Shown in pieces: positions 1 to 8,234 of a DNA stretch of 64,000 nt. Positions within the stretch are counted from its first letter, which is position 1. Each line of letters begins with the position of its first letter. The stretch lies in contig JAHBTU010000003.1 in NCBI GenBank assembly GCA_019638455.1, forward strand, positions 868,001 through 932,000, given 5' to 3'. Under the pieces are notes generated by a model. That model had not been told where the DNA came from. It saw nothing but the letters and a program-made list of their open reading frames with translations, and made no database searches. Source of the stretch: Saprospiraceae bacterium (GTDB taxonomy: Bacteria > Bacteroidota > Bacteroidia > Chitinophagales > Saprospiraceae). The position numbers and the translations under genes were made by a program.

Positions 1-816
1 TTGCGCATGGAGCAGCAGGTCGGTGCCAACCAGATAATCCTGAAGACGCATGTCGTGCAAGTTGTTTTCCTTCATGATGAAAGAGGAAAAATACCGCATC
101 TCAAACAGGTCCCCCCACGAGAGGGTGGAGGCGTGGTTGCCACCGTGCATGGTGGCTTTTCGCCCAGCAAGAAGCGAGCGGGCCGAGGGGTAATGCACCC
201 AAAACAGTGGCTTTTCATACCTAAAATTGCCTTCATCATCCAACACGTCAATGAGAGGTGCAATGCCGAGGATGCGCACCCGAAGGGTGCTGGTGCGTGT
301 GTCGAAAAACCAGCTCTCTTTCAGACGGTAACGCCGAACATCCTCCCAATTCAGTTCGGTTTTCACTTCCTGCCATTGGTCTGTAAAGTCATCTGGGTCC
401 CAAACCACAATAGAATCCACCCGTATCAAAATGGATTCCACGTCTGTCAATGATAGTGGTTTGGTAAATTGGTCGTTCTCGGTGCTGTAAACCGTCAAGT
501 CGCCCGCGAGCGCCGCTTCGGAAAAAATCGTGAACAAAGGTGATTCGGGTGCCACAAAGGGCAGATTCATTTTTTCGCGTGTGTCAATGACGCGCCAGAG
601 TCTTTTTTCCCACAAAATATCCGCCTCTCGAATCGGTGCATATCTCAGGGTTCGGTGTTCGCTCACGACCGTCCGCTCCGTGATGTCGTCGAGCGGCGCA
701 TAAGTCAATTCAGGCATAGGGTCGGTGGTTTGCGCGAGCGCAAGGGTGGCGGAGAACAAGGCTCCGCCGAGGAAGCCCAATACACGGGCTGCCCGCAGTG
801 ACAGCAGATTTGTCAT
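1..816 (-). CDS. gldN: Gliding motility / T9SS ring protein GldN (3' end cut by window)
   Basis: The reading frame opens at ATG 816-814 and runs off the window at base 1, giving 272 codons without a stop. An N-terminal signal peptide ending near SATLALAQ is followed by a segment (PLDDITERTVVSEHRTLRYA, then DILWEKRLWRVIDTREKMN) typical of GldN/PorN. The middle holds DVESILIRVDSIVVWDPDD and the C-terminal part holds WFFDTRTSTLRVRILGIAPL, also family hallmarks. GldN forms the periplasmic GldK-GldN ring of the type IX secretion system that exports adhesins and sorting-domain proteins, several of which are encoded in this window. Family members are about 290-330 aa, so only a short C-terminal piece is missing. 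The upstream neighbour is gmhB rather than gldM, so this copy is apart from a classical gldKLMN operon. Family assignment is confident. Confidence 0.9.
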   Translation of the reverse strand, partial: MTNLLSLRAARVLGFLGGALFSATLALAQTTDPMPELTYAPLDDITERTVVSEHRTLRYAPIREADILWEKRLWRVIDTREKMNLPFVAPESPLFTIFSEAALAGDLTVYSTENDQFTKPLSLTDVESILIRVDSIVVWDPDDFTDQWQEVKTELNWEDVRRYRLKESWFFDTRTSTLRVRILGIAPLIDVLDDEGNFRYEKPLFWVHYPSARSLLAGRKATMHGGNHASTLSWGDLFEMRYFSSFIMKENNLHDMRLQDYLVGTDLLLHAQ

Positions 817-1050
817 GTGGTAGAGTGTTTAGTAATTTGATAGAAGGATAAAAGAAACCGGGTGGGCAGTAAGTAAATCAAAAAGCCATTCGCAGGTGCT
901 TTTGTATTCGGATATCAGGAAAGAAATACTAGGGCGGAATAGCCTTGTTGAAGGCGGAAAAACATTCTCGTGTGGAAATTAAAAATTTTTTCAAACAAGA
1001 ACGGAGCCAAAACGGGGCGCGGCAAAACCCTGTTGCAGAAGTTAAAAATT

Positions 1051-1605
1051 TTAACATCTGGCGATAAATCGGGCAAAATGCAACAACGAATCAAACTGAA
1101 AATCCAAGTTCATGGGCGCTAATGCTGCGGCATCCTCAAATTTGCCGGCGACGAGCGCCACTCGCATACCCAGGGTTTGTCCGAATTCCATATCGGAGGC
1201 TGAGTCGCCCACCAACCAAGCATTTTCAAAATCAATATCGGGGAAATCCGCCAGTGCCAGCCACGCCATCCCGGTGGCTGGTTTGCGGCAACGGCAACCT
1301 GCTTCTTTGGAGTGAGGGCAGTAATATGCGCGGTCTATGCGCCCGCCGGCGGCTTGCACCCAATCGAACATTTTTCGATGAACATCGGCTAAGTTTTTCT
1401 CGGTCATGAGTCCTTTCCCAATACCTGCTTGATTGGTGACCACAACGATGTGACCGAAATACTCGGCCAACAGCCGCATGGCTTCCTCGAGGCCTTCTGT
1501 TGGCTCAAACATCTCAGGCACACGCACATAGTCTCCAGGGGTGCGGACGTTGATGACCCCATCGCGGTCGAGGAATAAAGTGGGTTGAGAGCGCGTCATT
1601 GTCAA
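1051..1605 (-). CDS. gmhB: D-glycero-D-manno-heptose 1,7-bisphosphate 7-phosphatase-like HAD hydrolase
   Basis: 184 aa, the usual size for GmhB. HAD motif I is DRDGVIN (nucleophile Asp13, acid/base Asp15), motif II is VVTNQAGIGKG, the zinc-binding loop has the pattern CPHSKEAGCRCRKP, and motif IV is GDSASDMEFG. These identify an HAD-IIIA histidinol-phosphatase/GmhB-type phosphatase. The family removes the C7 phosphate of heptose bisphosphate in ADP-heptose synthesis for LPS core; a related sugar-phosphate substrate cannot be excluded. It starts 35 bp downstream of the TolB-like gene on the same strand and is probably cotranscribed with it. No other heptose genes are visible nearby. Confidence 0.85.
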   Translation of the reverse strand: MTMTRSQPTLFLDRDGVINVRTPGDYVRVPEMFEPTEGLEEAMRLLAEYFGHIVVVTNQAGIGKGLMTEKNLADVHRKMFDWVQAAGGRIDRAYYCPHSKEAGCRCRKPATGMAWLALADFPDIDFENAWLVGDSASDMEFGQTLGMRVALVAGKFEDAAALAPMNLDFQFDSLLHFARFIARC

Positions 1606-1640
1606 GTTGTCAAATTGCCTTCACATTCCGAAACACGCAT

Positions 1641-4600
1641 TCAAAAATCAGTGCCCAGAGCAAAATGGAAAATCGGTTTCTGAATCACGCGTGATTCGAT
1701 GCCCCAACCGTAGTCGGCGCGGAGATACATCCCGAAAATAAGCGCCCTTGCCCCGAAGCCATAGCCTGCCACCAAGGGGTCGCGGTAGTAATTCACCTTG
1801 GCGGTCACGATGGGAGGTGTATTGTTGTCGTCGGGATAGTAATAGTAAACGATGTTGATAGGATTGTTGCCATCGTAGGGTGAGCCGCCTTGCCAAGCGG
1901 TGCCAACATCGAAGAAACCGATGAGTTGGAAATTGCGCCAGAAGTTGCCCATGACGGGTTTGTTGGAAAAATATTTGAAGATGGGCACGCGCAATTCGGC
2001 ATTGGTCAACACGAACGAGTTTCCGTTGCGAATATTTTGGTTGAAGCCGCGAATGTTGGTGGCAAGGGTTTGGTAGGCAAAATTGCCTTCTTGCGGGATG
2101 GGGATGTTCTGATTGAATTTTGGAAAAATCCAATTGTCCACCCCACCGAGATAATGGAGGACTTTTTCGGAGCCAAAGCTCGTGGCAGCGGCGAAGCGCA
2201 AAGCTAATATCGTGCGGCGGTCGAGCAGCTGATAGTGCCGAGCATCAAGCCCGATGACAGTCATGATGCCTTTGTTGAAACTGAGGCTCCAATTTGGCTG
2301 AAAATTCAGGTCGAAACGCTTCACCACTTCGCTATACAGTTTGGCTCTCGATCCTGTTCTCAGATTCATATCCACATCCACGGTGTTGTCATAAACAAAG
2401 CTCAGGCCGACAGAGGCGCGTTGCTCGGCATAATCCGGCGTTTCGAGCGTTGCCCGGTTGGTACTTAGTGCGATGGTTTTGTCTTGACGAATCGTGGCCC
2501 GACCCCGGATGCTGAAAAAGACGTCGAGCGGATATCTCAATTCGTAAAAGCCGAGTATGGTATTAGTGCGTATCTGCGACGAAGAGGAAGGCAGGCCCGG
2601 GATGTTTTGGTCGTTGGAATTGACAAGGCTTCTGCGATAGAGCGCGTAACGTTTGTCCCAACGGCGTTTTTTGTCGTCGAGCCAAACATAATACTCCGCG
2701 CCGTTGAAAGTGGTGGGCAAACGAAAACCCGCTTCCACGACGTAATTTTCCAGCAAATCCTTAAAGTTGGCCTTTATGAGTATGCCGGGCGGGGGTGTTT
2801 GAAAGCCATCGGGCGAACTGGCGTAGGTTTCAAGGCCGCCAAACAACAAGTTGTTGTCCAAGCTCGTGGACACATAGTCCGTGCGAAATTTTAGACGATA
2901 TGGAATGATTTGCGACGGGTTGAAACGAATGACCGACTGGTTTTTTCCCAATTCCACCAATGGCCTCATACTTTTCAGGGGGCGACGAGGCGCCGTCATC
3001 GAATCGGCTCGCACGACTCCTCGCTCCTCGCCATCCGTTTCTTTTTGTGGCTGTGCCACGCGGGTTTGTTCAGCCTCCTGTTGAAGCGGGGGCGGGGGGG
3101 TGGCGAGGTGTTCTGGCACTTGGAAAAGCCAACCCGGGGGGATGGCTATGCTGGAATCTACCTTAGCGATTTGTGGTTCGATGGGTTGTTTTTCTGGTGC
3201 TTGAGAGGTGTCTTCTATTTCTGGTTGTGGCGGGATGGGCAGCCCCAATTGCCGATAGCTTAGCTCGCGATAGCGCGTGATGCGTGCGGGCGCTGTTGTT
3301 TTGGGGTCGGGTTTTTGTGTGTAGAAAATCGCTTTCCCGTCGCGGGTAACAGCCTCTACAAGCCGCCCGGCGCGAAGAGAATGATGTTGCTCGGCTACAT
3401 TGCGGTCGTAGTTGGTTTGGTTCCAAGTGCGAGAGCGTTTTTTGAAAACAGGGTACGAACGGATGCTGTCCACCATTGTGGAGTCAACATTTTTCAGCAC
3501 GGTATCCACTGGCGCAAGGAATTGCATCACGCGGTCAAAAGACCATTCGCCCGGTTCTTTATCGTTGAGCGCCTTCACCTCCGCGCCGTCGTTGAGATAA
3601 ATGATTGACTCGTTGTAGGCGAGGTAAGGTTCCAGATAGCCTGCTTGGCGATTGAATATGCCGTTTTCATCGCTCAAAAATGCAAAATGAGTACTGTCCA
3701 AACCAATTGGGTTGCGCTCATCGAACAGGGGAGTGTTGGTAATGCGGATAAGTTCCGGGTTGCGACTTTCGAGGTCAAAAAAGAATATGTCGAAGCGGCC
3801 CAAGGGCAAAATAGTATCCAATCGCTCGGTGGTGAGGGTGTCTGATACTCGATTGCTGCTGAACAGGATGCCCTTGCGCCCATCAAGTATAGTGACTGAT
3901 GCATCAAGGTCGTCCCAGAAGTCTTGAGTGAGGCGCTCCGTCTGCTTCGTCACGGTGCGGTAGATGAACAAATCGGAATAGCCACGCACCGCACCAGAAA
4001 ACACCAACTCCACCGGATTGATAAAATCAAAGCTGAACACGCGCTGAAACTCAGGCGACAGGTCGGCAATGGTTCGTTTGACTTTGTTGCCGCTCAAGTC
4101 AAGCATGGCCAAGCGCACGATGTCGCGGCGCTCATACATCACGGCCAATTGCTTGTTGTCGGGACTCCAAGCCAGTTTGGGATAATTGTAATCGGTGGCC
4201 TGCAAGGCGTTGCGGGCACCGCCACCCATCACGCGCTGGCGTTTGCCGGTTTCGATGTCTTGCACCCACACGCGCCATTTGCCGATGTCGTTGCTCACCC
4301 ATGCGATGCGCTTGCCGTCGAGGCTTATTTTGACTTCGTTCAGCAGGTGTTTCTTTTTGTTTTTTACCGTGATTTTGGTGGTCTCATCGGGCGAGCGTAG
4401 GTACTTGGCCTCTTCACGGTAGCGCCTTTTGTAGTATTCAAGCATCACCTCAGTGGTGCGGCGGTAGCCATTCCCCAATACATAAAGAAATCCTACGTCA
4501 ATGCTGCGGTTGATGCGTGTGAGATAGAGCAGGTTGCTGACCGTGCTGCGTCCAAAGTGGAGGCCAATGTAGTTCCAAAAAGCATGGCCCGCGAGGCGCG

Positions 4601-5255
4601 GATGGCTTTTGGCGAGTTTGTCGAATGTAGGGTATTTGCCAGAACGGACGAGGTCGCGAAGTTGGTTATCGAGTTGGCTGCTCCATTCTTCGCCACAATA
4701 GGCCGAGAGTCCATTAGTGTACCAGCCCGGCAAGTTGAGCAGCACGGCATTTTGGACGATTTCTTGCAAATTGGTGCCAAAAAGCATGGAATTTATCAAC
4801 ACCCCCGCCGTACCCTCACGGATTTGCGCACGGAGCCTATTGTGGTCGCCGTCGAAATAAACAAACACTTTGTTGCCAAGCACCTTGGTTTCCCCGGCTC
4901 GCAGCTGAAACACCTCATCCTCTCCGATATTGCTTTGCTTAAGGTCGGTCAAATCAGAGAAAACCAACATTTCGATTTTGTCGGTCATCTGATGCTCCAG
5001 CGTTTGCTGCAACAACGGGAAGTCGTACTCAGCTGTTTGTAGCGCCGACTGAGCTATGTTGCGTGCATCGCCGTACCAATAAGTGATAAAATTGGATGTT
5101 TCATAGAGCATCCACTCATCAATCTGGCGATTGTATTGCACACGATTTTTTCCAAAAGAAGTTTGAGAGGTGGTTTGAGCCACGAGTGCCTCACCGCCGC
5201 ACAAGGCAACAAAAAAAGAACAGAAGAGAACCGTGTAAGTAGCCGTTTTTGTCAT
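1641..5255 (-). CDS. TolB-like beta-propeller protein with degenerate peptidase-MA-like region and C-terminal outer-membrane barrel
   Basis: 1204 aa with a signal peptide ending near GGEALVAQ. Residues about 30-290 resemble the peptidase MA-like region found in large Bacteroidota TolB-like proteins. Where family peptidases carry HExxH before a PxWxxEGLA segment, this protein reads QEIVQ before PGWYTNGLSAY, so metallopeptidase activity is doubtful. Residues about 300-560 contain WD40/PD40-like blades (KISLDGKRIAWVS, PKLAWSPDNKQLAVMYE). A Pro/Gln-rich linker follows, and the last ~400 residues alternate in a beta-barrel pattern ending in an aromatic terminus (FHFALGTDF), like a surface-antigen/Omp85-type barrel. 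A cell-envelope role is likely; the exact function is unknown. It is the first gene of a probable operon with gmhB. Confidence 0.75.
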   Translation of the reverse strand: MTKTATYTVLFCSFFVALCGGEALVAQTTSQTSFGKNRVQYNRQIDEWMLYETSNFITYWYGDARNIAQSALQTAEYDFPLLQQTLEHQMTDKIEMLVFSDLTDLKQSNIGEDEVFQLRAGETKVLGNKVFVYFDGDHNRLRAQIREGTAGVLINSMLFGTNLQEIVQNAVLLNLPGWYTNGLSAYCGEEWSSQLDNQLRDLVRSGKYPTFDKLAKSHPRLAGHAFWNYIGLHFGRSTVSNLLYLTRINRSIDVGFLYVLGNGYRRTTEVMLEYYKRRYREEAKYLRSPDETTKITVKNKKKHLLNEVKISLDGKRIAWVSNDIGKWRVWVQDIETGKRQRVMGGGARNALQATDYNYPKLAWSPDNKQLAVMYERRDIVRLAMLDLSGNKVKRTIADLSPEFQRVFSFDFINPVELVFSGAVRGYSDLFIYRTVTKQTERLTQDFWDDLDASVTILDGRKGILFSSNRVSDTLTTERLDTILPLGRFDIFFFDLESRNPELIRITNTPLFDERNPIGLDSTHFAFLSDENGIFNRQAGYLEPYLAYNESIIYLNDGAEVKALNDKEPGEWSFDRVMQFLAPVDTVLKNVDSTMVDSIRSYPVFKKRSRTWNQTNYDRNVAEQHHSLRAGRLVEAVTRDGKAIFYTQKPDPKTTAPARITRYRELSYRQLGLPIPPQPEIEDTSQAPEKQPIEPQIAKVDSSIAIPPGWLFQVPEHLATPPPPLQQEAEQTRVAQPQKETDGEERGVVRADSMTAPRRPLKSMRPLVELGKNQSVIRFNPSQIIPYRLKFRTDYVSTSLDNNLLFGGLETYASSPDGFQTPPPGILIKANFKDLLENYVVEAGFRLPTTFNGAEYYVWLDDKKRRWDKRYALYRRSLVNSNDQNIPGLPSSSSQIRTNTILGFYELRYPLDVFFSIRGRATIRQDKTIALSTNRATLETPDYAEQRASVGLSFVYDNTVDVDMNLRTGSRAKLYSEVVKRFDLNFQPNWSLSFNKGIMTVIGLDARHYQLLDRRTILALRFAAATSFGSEKVLHYLGGVDNWIFPKFNQNIPIPQEGNFAYQTLATNIRGFNQNIRNGNSFVLTNAELRVPIFKYFSNKPVMGNFWRNFQLIGFFDVGTAWQGGSPYDGNNPINIVYYYYPDDNNTPPIVTAKVNYYRDPLVAGYGFGARALIFGMYLRADYGWGIESRVIQKPIFHFALGTDF

Positions 5256-5464
5256 GGCCGGGTAGTTTTTGAGTTGGGAGGGCGAAGGTCAGCACCTGCT
5301 GAGCAGCCTGTCGCTTTCAGAAAGGTAAAATTGAGGCGTTTGTTGCAAAAGACAATGACTTGCGGTGGCAAAAACGCATTGAGAGAGAAAAAGATTTTTC
5401 AGATGCAAGAAAAGAAGAGGGCATTCATTGCACCTGTTGAGCCTTTGGATAGCCACCGTCCCCC

Positions 5465-7462
5465 TCACTCCCCGCACCAGCACACCTTGTCGCCGAAATT
5501 GCTGACCATGAAGCCCAACAGCCCGCCGTTTGCCACGGGCGGCACGTCGAAGTCCTGCGGGCACACCAGCACCAAAAGTTGGTGGCCGCTCACAACCTCG
5601 TGCCGTGCCAGCAGCACCGCCCCGTCCTGCGACACCTGCCAGTCGAACTCAAAGGGCGGGCGGCCCTCCAACTCGAACAACACCTCCGCGCAGCCGTCGC
5701 GGCACACCGCTTGGGGCGGCGAGCCGACGGTGATGACGGGCTTTTTCCACCACGTTATTTTCGGCCCCTTGAAGATGGAAAAGCAGGTTGCGGCGGCATT
5801 GATGCTGTCGTTGGGCAACTGCGGCCCTGCGATGACAGCGACGTAATAGATGCTGTCGAAGTGCATCGTGCCGGGCAGGAAAGGGAATTTCAGCGTGTCG
5901 GAATACTGCACGATGCTGCCCAATGGGTTGGCTGGATTGGAGTACAGGATGAACCGGATGGTATCGTTAGGCTCCAGATGGTGGTTTCCGGGCAGCGCGA
6001 GCGTCACCATTTTCGGCCCGCAGACGGCGACGGCGGCGGTGTCGAGCGTGCCCGCGTCGGTGGCGCAGCATTTTTGCACGGTGATTTGGAAGGTGACCGG
6101 CTCGCCGGTGCAAGCGCCGCGCGTGGGGGTGACGGTGACGGTGGCCGTCTGCGTGGCGGGAAGGTTGGGCGCGGTGAAGGCGATGAGCGACCCAGAGCCG
6201 CTGGCGGGCAGGCCGATGGCGGGGTTGGAGTTCGTCCACGAGAAGGTGGTGGCGAGGCTGCCGTTCAGGAACACGGCCACAGGCTGGCCGCCGCAGACGG
6301 TGACGTTGTCGGGCTGATTGACGAAAGCGGCGGGCAGGACGGTGATGTTGAACGTCTGCGACGCGAAGGGGCAGGGCTGGGGCGTGACGGTGATGGTGGC
6401 CGTTTGCTGCAAAGGCGAGTCTTCGGCGCTGAAAGAGAGGTCGCCGGAGCCGCTGGCGGGCAGGCCGATGGCGGGGTTGGAGTTCGTCCAGGTGTAGGAG
6501 TTGCCCGTGCCGCTGAAGTTGACGCTGACGGGTTCGCCGGGGCAGACGGTGATGGTGGGCGGGGCGTCCACTACCGAGCCGTTGAGGGTGATATGGAAAG
6601 TGACGGGGTCGCCGGGGCAGGTGACGCCTTGGTTGGTGTACTGGGGCGTGACGGTGATGGTGGCAGTCTGCGGCGACGGCACTTTGGGGCTGATGTAGTT
6701 GATGTTGCCGCTGCCACTTGCCGGAAGGCCGATGGCGGGGTTGTCATTTGTCCAGGTGAAGGTAGTGGTGGGCGTAGCCGAGGAGAAGGTCACCGACACG
6801 GGGCTGCCGCCGCAGACGGTGATGTCGGGGGGGGGGGACATCTTAGGCTTGGGGAGGACGGTAACAGCCCATCCATTCGCAACTCCTTGGCAGTCTCCCA
6901 GCCATGAAATAACGTCCCCTCCACCAAAAAGGGGCGTGTCGAAAGGGTTCTGGGCGATGAAAACAAGGTCACCGCTGCCCTGTTGAGGAGAGCCAATCAA
7001 GGGTTGATTGATAGTCTGCCACATATAGGTTTGACCGGGGGGGCCTTGCCACTCGAAGACTACCAAGTCGCCGGCGCAAACGGTGGGAAGTGGCGGAATA
7101 GGATATAAATGCGGTGGAGGGATGATGTCCATACAAATGGGCGTTGGGTCGTAGCAGGGGTTGGTTGGCATGGCGCACAAATGTATCATAGTCCCCGACA
7201 CTGGATTCTGGCTCCAGTTCAATGTGACGGATTCGCCAGTGGGTGGGCCGATGAACGAAATCGCCCCGCCAAGCGGCGGCACTATGGAAGATGTCCACAC
7301 GAGGTTGGCGGCGGCAGAATTGGGGATTGTATATATGTTGGGGTTGGGTATGCTTTTGCAATATTGGGGAGGACCAACAATCGGCCCTAAAGGGGGACAT
7401 TGGGCCACAAGCATATTCCGGACCAGGAAAAACAAAAATATACAGTGTACACGAATGCGCAT
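5465..7462 (-). CDS. Secreted PKD/Ig-like repeat protein, array copy 1
   Basis: 665 aa. The start was set at ATG 7462 (MRIRVHCIFLFFLV), which gives a clean signal peptide ending at NMLVAQ and matches the start context of the other three copies. The mature protein opens with CPPLGPIVG and has about five PKD/Ig-like modules of the Bacteroidota type (VCGGxPVSVTFSG, FTWTNDNPAIGLPASGSG, ATITVTP). A C-terminal domain of ~170 aa contains PNDTIRFILYSNPANPLGSI and the protein ends DKVCWCGE. No canonical T9SS type A sorting signal is evident. The C-terminal domain is shared by all copies and may be a secretion or anchoring module (inference). An 11-C homopolymer within the coding strand (6827-6837) could cause slipped-strand variation. 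Probably a surface or extracellular adhesin-like protein, cotranscribed with the small gene at 7592-8077. Confidence 0.8.
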   Translation of the reverse strand: MRIRVHCIFLFFLVRNMLVAQCPPLGPIVGPPQYCKSIPNPNIYTIPNSAAANLVWTSSIVPPLGGAISFIGPPTGESVTLNWSQNPVSGTMIHLCAMPTNPCYDPTPICMDIIPPPHLYPIPPLPTVCAGDLVVFEWQGPPGQTYMWQTINQPLIGSPQQGSGDLVFIAQNPFDTPLFGGGDVISWLGDCQGVANGWAVTVLPKPKMSPPPDITVCGGSPVSVTFSSATPTTTFTWTNDNPAIGLPASGSGNINYISPKVPSPQTATITVTPQYTNQGVTCPGDPVTFHITLNGSVVDAPPTITVCPGEPVSVNFSGTGNSYTWTNSNPAIGLPASGSGDLSFSAEDSPLQQTATITVTPQPCPFASQTFNITVLPAAFVNQPDNVTVCGGQPVAVFLNGSLATTFSWTNSNPAIGLPASGSGSLIAFTAPNLPATQTATVTVTPTRGACTGEPVTFQITVQKCCATDAGTLDTAAVAVCGPKMVTLALPGNHHLEPNDTIRFILYSNPANPLGSIVQYSDTLKFPFLPGTMHFDSIYYVAVIAGPQLPNDSINAAATCFSIFKGPKITWWKKPVITVGSPPQAVCRDGCAEVLFELEGRPPFEFDWQVSQDGAVLLARHEVVSGHQLLVLVCPQDFDVPPVANGGLLGFMVSNFGDKVCWCGE

Positions 7463-7481
7463 AAGCCAGGCTGAATTGAAA

Positions 7482-7525
7482 ATGACATTGGCAACTATAC
7501 CAAAAGGCAGAGCTGCCAATGTCAT
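7482..7525 (-). promoter_or_regulatory. Intercistronic hairpin before PKD gene copy 1
   Basis: A perfect 12-bp inverted repeat, ATGACATTGGCA ... TGCCAATGTCAT, has a 20-nt loop. It lies between the small gene and the large gene, about 20 nt upstream of the large gene's ATG on the minus strand. Related hairpins sit at the equivalent place in all four units. It could be an mRNA processing, stability or translation-control element; the function is inferred. Confidence 0.55.
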
Positions 7526-7591
7526 CAGTCTTAAAAATATCAAGCGCCAAGCCACCCAAAACAACGAATGGGCATTCTTGCAAAACGGCCT

Positions 7592-8077
7592 TTAGATGCA
7601 GCCGCTGAATGTTTCATCACAGTCGTCGTTGGAATGGAAACAACGGCTTTCGCCTATCGGTATCGCCACGTTGATGGGAGTAGTACCGGCGACTTGTACC
7701 GATACATTGATGGCCTGTGTCGCTGTGGAGGGGTTATGAATACACACGGAACCGATGTCGCGTACACAAAATGTATGGGGCACATTGGCCGTAAGTGATA
7801 CGCTGATAGAAAAGTCTTGGCCGAGACTGTTGCAGCCATTGTTGCAAGTACCCGTATAGACGACAATATCTCCACAAAGCACCACGGAGCAATCGGCAGT
7901 TGCAGTTATAACATACGAACAATAGTCGTTATTGAGACAGGCCCGCTCCGTCACAGGCGTGTCGCTCAAGGGCTTTGGGGCAAGGGCATCGGCCTCATGC
8001 TGGCAGGAGTAGATGTAAACCCCTGCGAGGGTGACATTGGCCAGAAGGAGGAATGAGGTAAGCAGATTCTTTTTCAT
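7592..8077 (-). CDS. Small Cys-rich exported protein (probable lipoprotein), array copy 1
   Basis: 161 aa, starting at ATG 8077 (MKKNLLTSFLLLANVTLAGV). An N-terminal hydrophobic segment precedes YIYSC, a weak lipobox, so lipid attachment at that Cys is possible but not certain. The mature part has the conserved pattern of all four copies: SDTPVTERAC, a central VxLCGDI segment with NxGCN, then a beta-rich stretch TANVPHTFCVRDIGSVCIHNPST and a C-terminal RCFHSNDDC pair. I do not recognise the family. It is the first gene of its bicistronic unit, followed by the PKD-like protein, so the two products may act together on the cell surface (inference from four-fold co-duplication). Confidence 0.7.
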   Translation of the reverse strand: MKKNLLTSFLLLANVTLAGVYIYSCQHEADALAPKPLSDTPVTERACLNNDYCSYVITATADCSVVLCGDIVVYTGTCNNGCNSLGQDFSISVSLTANVPHTFCVRDIGSVCIHNPSTATQAINVSVQVAGTTPINVAIPIGESRCFHSNDDCDETFSGCI

Positions 8078-8134
8078 AACCGGAGGGATGTAAAAAGTGA
8101 ACGGATAAAATTTGAAATAGCCGCAAAGGCGAAA

Positions 8135-8166
8135 CAAAAATAAACCAAAACTTTTAGCCCATCCAA
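8135..8166 (-). promoter_or_regulatory. Bacteroidota-type promoter for array unit 1
   Basis: Read on the minus strand, TTGG is followed after 20 nt by TATTTTTG, matching the Bacteroidota -33/-7 consensus TTG ... TAnnTTTG. It lies about 60 bp upstream of the small gene's start. The same arrangement occurs upstream of small genes 2 and 4. Confidence 0.65.
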
Positions 8167-8234
8167 GTTTTCATTGTTAAAATATACGTTTGCTTCGGAA
8201 AATTAATACTAACATTTTATTTGCCCAAAGATAT

